Source: Bacteroidota bacterium (lineage in GTDB: Bacteria > Bacteroidota > Bacteroidia > Flavobacteriales > Weeksellaceae). Taken from it: a DNA stretch of 64,000 bases. This document shows, in pieces, positions 43,547 through 49,615 of this stretch. How positions within the stretch are numbered: position 1 is the first letter of the stretch; each line of letters opens with the position of its first letter. Where the stretch lies: NCBI GenBank assembly GCA_023423715.1, contig JAFAFC010000021.1, positions 1 to 64,000 of the forward strand, in the 5' to 3' direction. The notes below the pieces were generated by a model. It was not told the origin of the DNA. It did not search any database and was given only the letters and a program-made list of their open reading frames with translations. The position numbers and the translations under genes were made by a program.

Positions 43547-44022
43547 TTGTAAATATTTATATTATTTCTTGTTTCATTTGTTAATCCAATAAATCTAATT
43601 TCTAGTATTAGATACTTATAATCTTCCTCTGTAAACTCAATAAAAACTTCATTTTTATTGGAGTTAGCATTTAGTTTTCTTAATATCGGAAAACTAGCTT
43701 TTGGTAAAATTAGCTTTATCCTTTCCTTTTTTCTACTTAATACAATGACGCTTTTTTTTATTTTCCAATTAAAAAATTTTGAATAGCCACAAATAAACAC
43801 CGTGTCATCCATAATATATAAATCCGCCCGATTAAACAGATAGTTCGTATTCTTACCTCCAAACACATGAGTTGAACATTTTGCACCTATCACTATCTCA
43901 CAAGCTCCATCTTTTACAAGCCCTTTTATGGTAGAAACGGAATTATCAAAACTATTGGTCCTTTCCCTGAGGAAAAAGTAAAGCAAAAAGAAAGAAACAA
44001 GTAAAAAGAGAAAAAAAACCAT
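43543..44022 (-). CDS. Unknown membrane-anchored 159-residue protein
   Basis: One N-terminal membrane segment (MVFFLFLLVSFFLLYFFL), then a mostly beta domain with KCSTHVFGGKNTNYLFNRADLYIMDDTVFICG (in part) and several Lys/Arg-rich stretches, resembling a small cytoplasmic PH-like or sensor domain. I do not recognise a family. Very AT-rich. First gene of a probable operon with hopJ and the WYL regulator, directly behind a promoter and a copy of the CGCA-N7-TGCG dyad. Confidence 0.72.
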   Translation of the reverse strand: MVFFLFLLVSFFLLYFFLRERTNSFDNSVSTIKGLVKDGACEIVIGAKCSTHVFGGKNTNYLFNRADLYIMDDTVFICGYSKFFNWKIKKSVIVLSRKKERIKLILPKASFPILRKLNANSNKNEVFIEFTEEDYKYLILEIRFIGLTNETRNNINIYK

Positions 44023-44055
44023 GTATCCGATAAAAACAATCTTTCTCTAAAAATA

Positions 44056-44088
44056 CAAAATTAAAACATCTACGCAACTTCAATGCGT
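44056..44088 (-). promoter_or_regulatory. Promoter and dyad operator upstream of the WYL operon
   Basis: TACGCA-ACTTCAA-TGCGTA at 44071-44089 is the third copy of the CGCA-N7-TGCG dyad of the RNA-repair genes, here with 6-bp arms. On the minus strand, a perfect -7 element TAATTTTG (44063-44056) begins 9 bases downstream of it. The preceding CTACGCAA is identical in all three copies. Confidence 0.65.
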
Positions 44089-44104
44089 AATAAATTTTCG
44101 AGTA

Positions 44105-44137
44105 CAAAAAAAAGCTTGTTTCGAAAGAAACAAGCTT
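44105..44137 (-). terminator. Terminator of the cold-shock-domain gene
   Basis: AAGCTTGTTTC and GAAACAAGCTT form an 11-bp stem with a GAAA loop and a T run on the minus strand. Confidence 0.9.
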
Positions 44138-44159
44138 AGATATTATACGGAAGCAAAGA

Positions 44160-44594
44160 TTACTTCACGATTTTAATATTAACTGCTGAAAAACCTTTTG
44201 GAGATTTCTCTTTCTCGTAAGTTACTTTGTGACCTTTTTTCAATTCTTCTTCCGAGTTGTTGATGTGGAAAAAGATATTTTCTTTCGATCCGTTTTCAGT
44301 GATGAAACCATAACCTTTATCACTCAAGAACGTAATAATTCCTGTGATCTCGGTATCGTCCACCTCAATAGGAGCTGCACCCAATTGAATATCGTCTAGA
44401 TCGATTTCAATTTTTTCACGTTGGTCTGGTGGTGTGCTTGTCAATTGACCAAACTCGTCCACGTACATAAACATTTCGTCAAGCGCTTTTCCTTTGTTGT
44501 TATCAGATTTGCGCTCTTCACGGCGTGCCGCTTTTTCTTTTTGTTTCTGCTGTTTCTTTTTAAAGTTTTCTTTTTTTGAGAAAGAATCTGCCAT
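44160..44594 (-). CDS. Cold-shock-domain RNA-binding protein with basic N-terminal extension
   Basis: The 144-residue protein has a Lys/Arg/Glu-rich coiled first 40 residues (KKENFKKKQQKQKEKAARREERK, in part), then a cold-shock domain (TGIITFLSDKGYGFITENGSKENIFFH, in part), with RNP-1-like GYGFI and RNP-2-like IFFH. Such proteins act as RNA chaperones. The mRNA has a long 5' leader of about 230 bases (promoter at 44840-44833) that contains a hairpin, as expected for temperature-dependent cold-shock genes. Confidence 0.9.
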   Translation of the reverse strand: MADSFSKKENFKKKQQKQKEKAARREERKSDNNKGKALDEMFMYVDEFGQLTSTPPDQREKIEIDLDDIQLGAAPIEVDDTEITGIITFLSDKGYGFITENGSKENIFFHINNSEEELKKGHKVTYEKEKSPKGFSAVNIKIVK

Positions 44595-44840
44595 AAATAT
44601 TTTAAAATTTTATTTTAATGTTACTAATTTACACGTTATTTTGAGTTCAATTTTCGGTAAAAACCTACTTTAATTGACCTCTTCATTTTTCGAGAATCCC
44701 GAGAGATTTCTCTTCTGTTTGTCGTAGTTTGTATTTAAGTTGCTGGTAAAAGCAGCGAAAAACTGAAAGTAATGAATATGATAAACTCTTCTAAGTTTAT
44801 GAAAAACAAGTGCTTTCTTTACTATTGCGGTACAAAGATA
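44595..44840 (-). promoter_or_regulatory. Promoter and long 5' leader of the cold-shock gene
   Basis: On the minus strand the -7 element TATCTTTG lies at 44840-44833, 240 bases before the ATG. The leader has no reading frame and includes a hairpin GAGAAATC...GATTCTC around 44690-44718. Confidence 0.5.
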
Positions 44841-44894
44841 CGATAAAAGAAATTAATAACGGTAGTTTCTTAATTCTGTGCAGATTATATTTTC

Positions 44895-44980
44895 ATTGAA
44901 AACTTTTTTTAGAAAAATTAAAATATTTTTTCACTACGCAAAAAGATTGCGCAATTGGTTTTTTACTTTGCATCATCAAA
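44895..44980 (+). promoter_or_regulatory. rtcB promoter with CGCAA-N5-TTGCG dyad
   Basis: The dyad CGCAA-AAAGA-TTGCG spans 44937-44951. Eleven bases later TTACTTTGCATCATCAAA (44963-44980) supplies a one-mismatch -7 element. The same dyad, spacing and 18-base block recur at 49334-49377 before the Y RNA/Ro60 unit, and similarity reaches back to ATTGAAA. The dyad covers the -33 region, so an activator binding there is likely. Confidence 0.7.
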
Positions 44981-45006
44981 TTAACAGGAAAGTTATAAAC
45001 GTCGAA

Positions 45007-45110
45007 TTGCTGCAGCCCGACTTGAGCGGAAATCCTTTTGTGAGGAACGAACAAAAGATTGGAAGCCCTTCGATAAACTCAGGATAAACTGCAGGCGGAA
45101 ATAGCTGCCC
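45007..45110 (+). repeat. Structured repeat-like element in the rtcB leader
   Basis: GCAGCCCGACTTGAGCGG is followed by a hairpin ATCCTTTTGT/ACAAAAGAT and closed by AGCTGCCC, which can pair with the initial GCAGC. A TTCGATAAACTCAGGAT segment is embedded near 45069. I recall similar elements in many flavobacterial spacers (perhaps the Flavo-1 RNA motif), but cannot confirm. It lies in the 150-base 5' leader of rtcB. Confidence 0.45.
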
Positions 45111-45125
45111 AAAAAAATAGAAAAG

Positions 45126-46505
45126 ATGAAAATTACAGGAAACGAATTAATCGAGTTAGGATATAGACCAAAAAAATGGTTCGCCGAAGCTTTGGAATAT
45201 ATCAACGAAAATGACTTGTCACAAGCGGAAATGGAAGCTTATCTGGAGCAATTCCGCGCGCCAGATCCAATACCTTTAAAGGAAAAAGCGGAGGATTTTA
45301 TCATTAACATTAAAGCAGAAAATGAAGCCGAGGAAGATAATGTGCAAAAAGTAATCCGAACGATGGAGGTTTTGATGAAAACGCCGACTTTGGTTTCGGG
45401 AGCGTTGATGCCAGATGCTTGTCCGACTGGTCCTGAAGGGCAAATCCCTGTGGGCGGCGTGGTGGTCGCGAAAAATGCGATTCATCCCGGATTTCACTCG
45501 GCGGATATTTGTTGTTCGGTGATGTTGACGGATTTCGGGAAAGTGGACCCAAAAGTGGTTTTGGACGCTGCGCATTCTATTACACATTTTGGTTACGGAG
45601 GACGTGCTCGAGGTGAACAAATGACAATGAGTGTTGAGTTGATGGACGCTTTTAGAGAAAATATGTTCTTAAACGACGAGCGATTAATTAGCATTGCGCG
45701 TTCGCATATGGGAACTCAGGGCGATGGAAATCACTTCTTGTTTGTTGGGATTTCTAAAAATACTGGAAACACAATGATGGTGACGCATCACGGTTCTCGT
45801 GCGCCTGGAGCGGCTTTGTACGATAAAGGAATGAAGGTTGCGAACCGTTTCCGTCAGGAGATTTCGCCTGAAACGTTGAAGGAAAACGCTTGGATTCCTT
45901 TTGAAACCGAGGAAGGTGAAGCCTATTGGGAAGCTTTGCAATTGATTAGAAAATGGACGAAGGAAAACCACGAAGCCATTCATAATGCGACTTTGGAGAA
46001 GTTGAACATCGAAAAATTAGATAGATATTGGAATGAACATAATTTCGTATTCAGAGACGGAGATTTATTCTACCATGCGAAAGGAGCAACGCCGCTGGAC
46101 GACAAATTTATGCCGGATATTACAGGTCCACGATTGATTCCTCTGAATATGGCGGAACCTGTATTGATTGTAAGTGGTGCTACAAACGACAGAAATTTAG
46201 GTTTTGCTCCTCATGGCGCGGGAAGAAATTTCAGCAGAAGTCAGCATAAAAGAAGCTTGGCTCATAAAACGACTGAAGAGATTTTCGCAGAAGAAACCGC
46301 TGGTTTGGATGTAAGATTCTTCACGAATGATATCGATATTTCTGAGTTGCCAAGTGCGTATAAAAATGCGCAAAATGTTCGCGCTCAGATTGAAGAATAT
46401 AACTTATGCGAAATCATCGACGAAGTGCTTCCTTATGGCTGTATCATGGCTGGTGACGTGCAGAAAAACGCACCTTGGAAAAAAAAGAATAAGTTTAGGA
46501 GATAA
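45126..46505 (+). CDS. rtcB: RNA-splicing ligase RtcB
   Basis: The 459-residue enzyme joins RNA 2',3'-cyclic phosphate or 3'-phosphate ends to 5'-OH ends with GTP and manganese. Seen: metal ligands in SADICCSV (D127, C130), GDGNHF (N202, H203), HHGSR (H221-H222), and the guanylylated histidine H363 in APHGAGRNFSR. Normal length. It is the first gene of a plus-strand unit with two RlaP-type nucleotidyltransferases, behind a dyad promoter. A role in rejoining cleaved tRNA or rRNA is likely. Confidence 0.95.
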   Translation: MKITGNELIELGYRPKKWFAEALEYINENDLSQAEMEAYLEQFRAPDPIPLKEKAEDFIINIKAENEAEEDNVQKVIRTMEVLMKTPTLVSGALMPDACPTGPEGQIPVGGVVVAKNAIHPGFHSADICCSVMLTDFGKVDPKVVLDAAHSITHFGYGGRARGEQMTMSVELMDAFRENMFLNDERLISIARSHMGTQGDGNHFLFVGISKNTGNTMMVTHHGSRAPGAALYDKGMKVANRFRQEISPETLKENAWIPFETEEGEAYWEALQLIRKWTKENHEAIHNATLEKLNIEKLDRYWNEHNFVFRDGDLFYHAKGATPLDDKFMPDITGPRLIPLNMAEPVLIVSGATNDRNLGFAPHGAGRNFSRSQHKRSLAHKTTEEIFAEETAGLDVRFFTNDIDISELPSAYKNAQNVRAQIEEYNLCEIIDEVLPYGCIMAGDVQKNAPWKKKNKFRR

Positions 46506-46510
46506 AGTCA

Positions 46511-46559
46511 AGATTTCAGACTTGAACTTTACAATTTAGACATTAAACTCGAAACATTT
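46511..46559. repeat. Heptamer repeat spacer, seven units
   Basis: AGATTTC, AGACTTG, AACTTTA, CAATTTA, GACATTA, AACTCGA, AACATTT run with exact 7-base period through the rtcB-nucleotidyltransferase gap, like the arrays at 22849 and 43165. Confidence 0.55.
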
Positions 46560-46566
46560 AGAAAAA

Positions 46567-47313
46567 ATGGAAACAAAAATAAAAGATAAATTAAGAGCTC
46601 TTGAAAGAGAGAAAGATATAGAAATCCTTTTGGCAATAGAGTCTGGAAGCCGGTCTTGGGGATTTGCTTCGCCCGACAGCGATTACGATATCCGCTTTAT
46701 ATACAAGCATCCGACGGATTGGTATCTGTCGCCGTGGGAGAAAAAAGACACGATAGAATTTATGACCGAAGATGATTTGGACGGTTCTGGATGGGATTTG
46801 AGAAAAACCCTGTTGTTATTAGCAAAATCAAATGTTCCGCTATTGGAACATTTGTACTCGCACCTTTTTTATGTGAAAAATGATGATTTTCTCAACAAAA
46901 TGTGCGACTTGGCAAAAGATGCTTTCTCACCAATTGCGGTATCATTTCATTATTTGGGAATCGCGAAAAAGTATTTGGAAAGCTGCAAAACAGATGAAGT
47001 AAAACTAAAAGATTATTTTTACTGTTTAAGAACGACTTTAGCTACAAAATGGGTGGTTGAAAAAGGAGGTTTTCCGCCAGTAATATTTCACGAAATGTTA
47101 GATTTGTTGCCAACTTCAGAACGCAAAAAAGTGGAATATTTATTAACCATAAAATCTAAAAATGGTGAAAAGTATTTCCACCCAAAAGATGAAGAACTCA
47201 CAAATTACTTAACTTCTGAAATCGCTTTTCTAAACGATAAAATAAAAGAACTTTCCTCAGGGAATTTTGATAAATCGAAAGCGGAAAAAGTGTTTTTGGA
47301 AATTTTAAAATAA
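46567..47313 (+). CDS. RlaP-type DNA polymerase beta-like nucleotidyltransferase (first paralogue)
   Basis: The 248-residue protein has the nucleotidyltransferase core GSRSWGFASPDSDYDIRFIY near residues 27-45 (G27-S28, metal-binding D39 and D41), WDLRKTLLLLAKSNVPLLEHLYS (in part) and a helical C-terminal half. This is the RlaP family, found in RNA-repair operons, thought to add nucleotides to or otherwise modify damaged RNA ends; the exact reaction is unknown. Sits 61 bases after rtcB and 4 bases before a paralogue. Confidence 0.88.
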   Translation: METKIKDKLRALEREKDIEILLAIESGSRSWGFASPDSDYDIRFIYKHPTDWYLSPWEKKDTIEFMTEDDLDGSGWDLRKTLLLLAKSNVPLLEHLYSHLFYVKNDDFLNKMCDLAKDAFSPIAVSFHYLGIAKKYLESCKTDEVKLKDYFYCLRTTLATKWVVEKGGFPPVIFHEMLDLLPTSERKKVEYLLTIKSKNGEKYFHPKDEELTNYLTSEIAFLNDKIKELSSGNFDKSKAEKVFLEILK

Positions 47314-47317
47314 TATT

Positions 47318-48385
47318 ATGACCATCCACGATTTAAAACATAAAAACCTCCTTCTTTTCGAAGCCATATCTGGAAGCAAAGCTTTCGGATTGGCGACAGA
47401 GAAATCGGATACGGACATTCGAGGAGTTTATTATTTGCCGAAGAAAGATTTCTTTGGACTGGATTATATTCCGCAGGTTGCGAACGAAACCAACGATGAA
47501 GTTTACTATGAATTGGGTAGGTTTGTAGAATTGTTGTTGAAGAATAATCCCAATATTTTGGAAGTTTTGGCAACGCCCGAAGATAGCATTTTGTACAAAC
47601 ATCCACTTTTTGACCATTTGAAAATGGAGGATTTTTTGTCAAAACTCTGCAAGGAAACTTTTGGTGGTTATGCAATGGCTCAAATCCAAAAAGCCCGAGG
47701 TCTGAAAAAGAAAATCGTCAATTCAATGGACGAAAAACGAAAAGATGTTTTGGATTTTTGCACGGTTTTCGAAAATGCGGATTCGGTTTCTTTAAAAGAT
47801 TGGTTGAATGAAAAATCACTTTTGCAAGAACATTGCGGTCTAACCAAATTGCCTAGTTCTAAAGGAATGTTTGCGCTATTTTATGATTTTGAAGGCGATA
47901 AAAACTACCGCGGAATTTTTAAAAACGAAGATTCTAACGAACTTAGCTTGTCTTCGATTCCGAAAAATGAAAAAGTGGAAGCTTATTTGTTTTTCAATCA
48001 AGATGCATATTCGGTTTACTGCAAAGAATATAAGGATTATTGGAAATGGGTGAACGAGCGAAATGAAGACCGTTACGACACCAACCAAAAGCACGGCAAA
48101 AATTACGATAGCAAAAACATGATGCACACGATTCGGCTTTTGCAGTCCGCTTTGCAAATTTTGGAAACGGGAAAATTCAATATTCGGGTTGAAAATCGCG
48201 AAGAATTATTATCGATAAAAAACGGTGATAAGGAATATGACGAGCTTTTAAACTATGCAGAAACTTTGATGAACAAATTAAATTCGGCTTCAGAAAATTC
48301 AAAATTGCCTGATTTTTCAGACAAAGGAAAAGTCAATTCTATTTTGGTGGAAATGCGTTCGGAATTGTATAAATCGACTTATTAA
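47318..48385 (+). CDS. RlaP-type nucleotidyltransferase (second, larger paralogue)
   Basis: The 355-residue protein carries the same core, ISGSKAFGLATEKSDTDIRGVYYL (in part), with G19-S20 and D31/D33, then LGRFVELLLKNNPNILEVLATPED (in part). It has about 100 extra residues in the middle and C-terminal half, including NSKNMMHTIRLLQSALQIL-like helices (KHGKNYDSKNMMHTIRLLQ). Encoded 4 bases after the first paralogue, so the two are certainly co-expressed and may act on different RNA ends or as a pair. Confidence 0.88.
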   Translation: MTIHDLKHKNLLLFEAISGSKAFGLATEKSDTDIRGVYYLPKKDFFGLDYIPQVANETNDEVYYELGRFVELLLKNNPNILEVLATPEDSILYKHPLFDHLKMEDFLSKLCKETFGGYAMAQIQKARGLKKKIVNSMDEKRKDVLDFCTVFENADSVSLKDWLNEKSLLQEHCGLTKLPSSKGMFALFYDFEGDKNYRGIFKNEDSNELSLSSIPKNEKVEAYLFFNQDAYSVYCKEYKDYWKWVNERNEDRYDTNQKHGKNYDSKNMMHTIRLLQSALQILETGKFNIRVENREELLSIKNGDKEYDELLNYAETLMNKLNSASENSKLPDFSDKGKVNSILVEMRSELYKSTY

Positions 48386-48482
48386 TTTAGGTCAATTTTT
48401 TCTATTTTATTTAACTGAAATTTAAGGATTGATAAGTATTCAGTGGCATAATTTGTGTCGCTATCTTTTCAAATTTAAAAAT

Positions 48483-49256
48483 ATGGACACTAAAAAATTA
48501 TTCGATCTTAGTGGCAAAACTGCTATTATCACTGGTGGTGGAAACGGCATTGGAAAAGCAAGCGCACTTATTTTAGCAGCTTTTGGTGCTAATGTCGTTG
48601 TTTCCGATTATAAAACCGAAGACGCAGAAGCAGTTTCAACAGAAATCAATAATAGCGGAGGTAACTCAATTGCATTAAATTGTGATGTAACGAAAGATGA
48701 AGCCTTGGCAAATTTGGTTGATAGAACCTTAGAAAAGTACGGTAATATTAATATTCTTGTGAATAATGTTGGCGGTGGCGGAGCTGGTAAAGAAAGTCCA
48801 TTTGATATTGATGTCGAGCAATTCAAAAAAGTATTTGAAATGAATGTCTTTTCCATGTGGCGTTTATGTCAATTGGTGGCGCCGCACATGAAAAAAGCGC
48901 AATACGGAAGCATCGTAAACATCACTTCCATGGCGAGTATCAATAAAAGTCCTGCGATTAGCGCTTATGCCTCTTCCAAAGCCGCTATTAATCACATGAC
49001 AGCTAATTTGGCATTCGATTTCGGACCAGAAATTAGAATTAACGCCGTTGGACCTGGAGCGATAAAAACGCATGCTTTATCTACCGTTCTTACCCCAGAA
49101 ATTGAAAAGAAAATGTTAGCTCATACCCCGTTGGAGCGTCTTGGCGAGCCAGAAGATATTGCTGGAGCGGTACTTTATTTTGCAGCACCCATTTCAAGTT
49201 GGGTGAGCGGTCAAACGCTTTTCGTAAATGGCGGCGGCGTTCAAACTTTAGATTGA
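48483..49256 (+). CDS. Short-chain dehydrogenase/reductase
   Basis: From ATG at 48483 (MDTKKLFDLSGKTAIITGGG) the protein has 257 residues. Seen: cofactor motif TGGGNGIG, NNVGGGGAG, the catalytic Ser region NITSMAS and YASSK (Tyr and Lys), and a C-terminal VSGQTLFVNGGG. Closest by look to the 7-alpha-hydroxysteroid/glucose dehydrogenase group, but substrate is unknown. It lies between the repair genes and the Y RNA, in the same direction; a link to RNA repair is not evident. The frame opens at 48429, but that start precedes a better one. Confidence 0.85.
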   Translation: MDTKKLFDLSGKTAIITGGGNGIGKASALILAAFGANVVVSDYKTEDAEAVSTEINNSGGNSIALNCDVTKDEALANLVDRTLEKYGNINILVNNVGGGGAGKESPFDIDVEQFKKVFEMNVFSMWRLCQLVAPHMKKAQYGSIVNITSMASINKSPAISAYASSKAAINHMTANLAFDFGPEIRINAVGPGAIKTHALSTVLTPEIEKKMLAHTPLERLGEPEDIAGAVLYFAAPISSWVSGQTLFVNGGGVQTLD

Positions 49257-49294
49257 TTCAATTCTAAATTAGACTTTGACGATTTTCGAGAAAT

Positions 49295-49377
49295 TGAAAG
49301 TTTTTTCAATAAATTTAAAATAAATATTTACTACGCAAATACATTGCGCACCAAGGCAGTTACTTTGCATCATCAAA
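49295..49377 (+). promoter_or_regulatory. Promoter of the Y RNA/Ro60 unit, a near copy of the rtcB promoter
   Basis: CGCAA-ATACA-TTGCG (49334-49348), 11 bases, then TTACTTTGCATCATCAAA (49360-49377), with the same spacing and the same 18-base block as at 44963. An alternative reading as a sigma-54 promoter (AGGCAG-N5-TTGCAT) fits here with GG-N10-GC spacing but is one base off in the rtcB copy. Confidence 0.7.
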
Positions 49378-49380
49378 CAA

Positions 49381-49511
49381 GGAGATTGTAGCTCAGTTGG
49401 TAGAGCAACGTAAAACACTTTATTAAGTTTGAACCTTTTCAAAGAGGTGTGATAGTAAAGTTACTTCGATTATTAATCCGTGTGTCGCTGGTTCGAGCCC
49501 AGCCAATCTCC
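49381..49511 (+). ncRNA. tRNA-like Y RNA (YrlA type) next to Ro60
   Basis: The 131-base element has a tRNA fold without a usable anticodon arm: acceptor GGAGATTG/CAATCTCC (49381-49388/49504-49511), D arm GCTC-AGTTGGTA-GAGC (49391-49406) and T arm GCTGG-TTCGAGC-CCAGC (49487-49503). In place of the anticodon arm is a long bulged hairpin: GTAA/TTAC and CTTTA/TAAAG separated by bulge AACA, with an inner TTTGAA-CCTT-TTCAAA hairpin. The 3' half TTAATCCGTGTGTCGCTGG resembles tRNA-Asn. Bacterial YrlA RNAs combine exactly such a tRNA mimic with a Ro60-binding stem. No CCA is encoded. Confidence 0.8.
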
Positions 49512-49516
49512 CAAAA

Positions 49517-49600
49517 CGGAAGCGGTGTGAGGATACTGGTTACTTCGTTCAATGGAAAAAAACACCATATTCAGATTTAACCGCTTCTTATTTTTAATTT
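49517..49600 (+). ncRNA. Second Y-RNA-like hairpin with terminator-like tail
   Basis: GAAGCGGT (49519-49526) and ACCGCTTC (49580-49587) close a 70-base hairpin followed by T-rich sequence, 29 bases before the Ro60 ATG. Inside, GGTGTGA and GTTACTTCG appear in the same order as in the tRNA-like Y RNA (49446-49452 and 49460-49468). This suggests a second Ro60-binding RNA (YrlB-like) or the 3' part of a two-domain transcript. Confidence 0.55.
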
Positions 49601-49615
49601 TAAAAAAGAAAAATA

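Noticed and set aside
45310..45983. Reverse-strand frames inside rtcB
   Set aside because: They fall entirely in RtcB catalytic sequence and have no promoter or family signature.
49257..49320. Terminator after the short-chain dehydrogenase
   Set aside because: TTGAAA/TTTCAA near 49296 is an A/T-only weak hairpin, and its region is matched in the rtcB promoter copy, so it is more likely upstream promoter DNA.
44955..49370. Sigma-54 promoters for rtcB and Y RNA, as in RtcR systems
   Set aside because: The Y RNA copy has GG-N10-GC, but the rtcB copy has GG-N11-GC, and no RtcR-type activator is in the window. A -7 element with an upstream activator dyad explains both copies.
49381..49511. Ordinary tRNA-Asn or tRNA with intron
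   Set aside because: Acceptor, D and T arms fit, but no 5-bp anticodon stem can be formed with the ATTATTAA loop; a bulged hairpin and the neighbouring Ro60 gene fit a Y RNA better. A spliced tRNA is not fully excluded.
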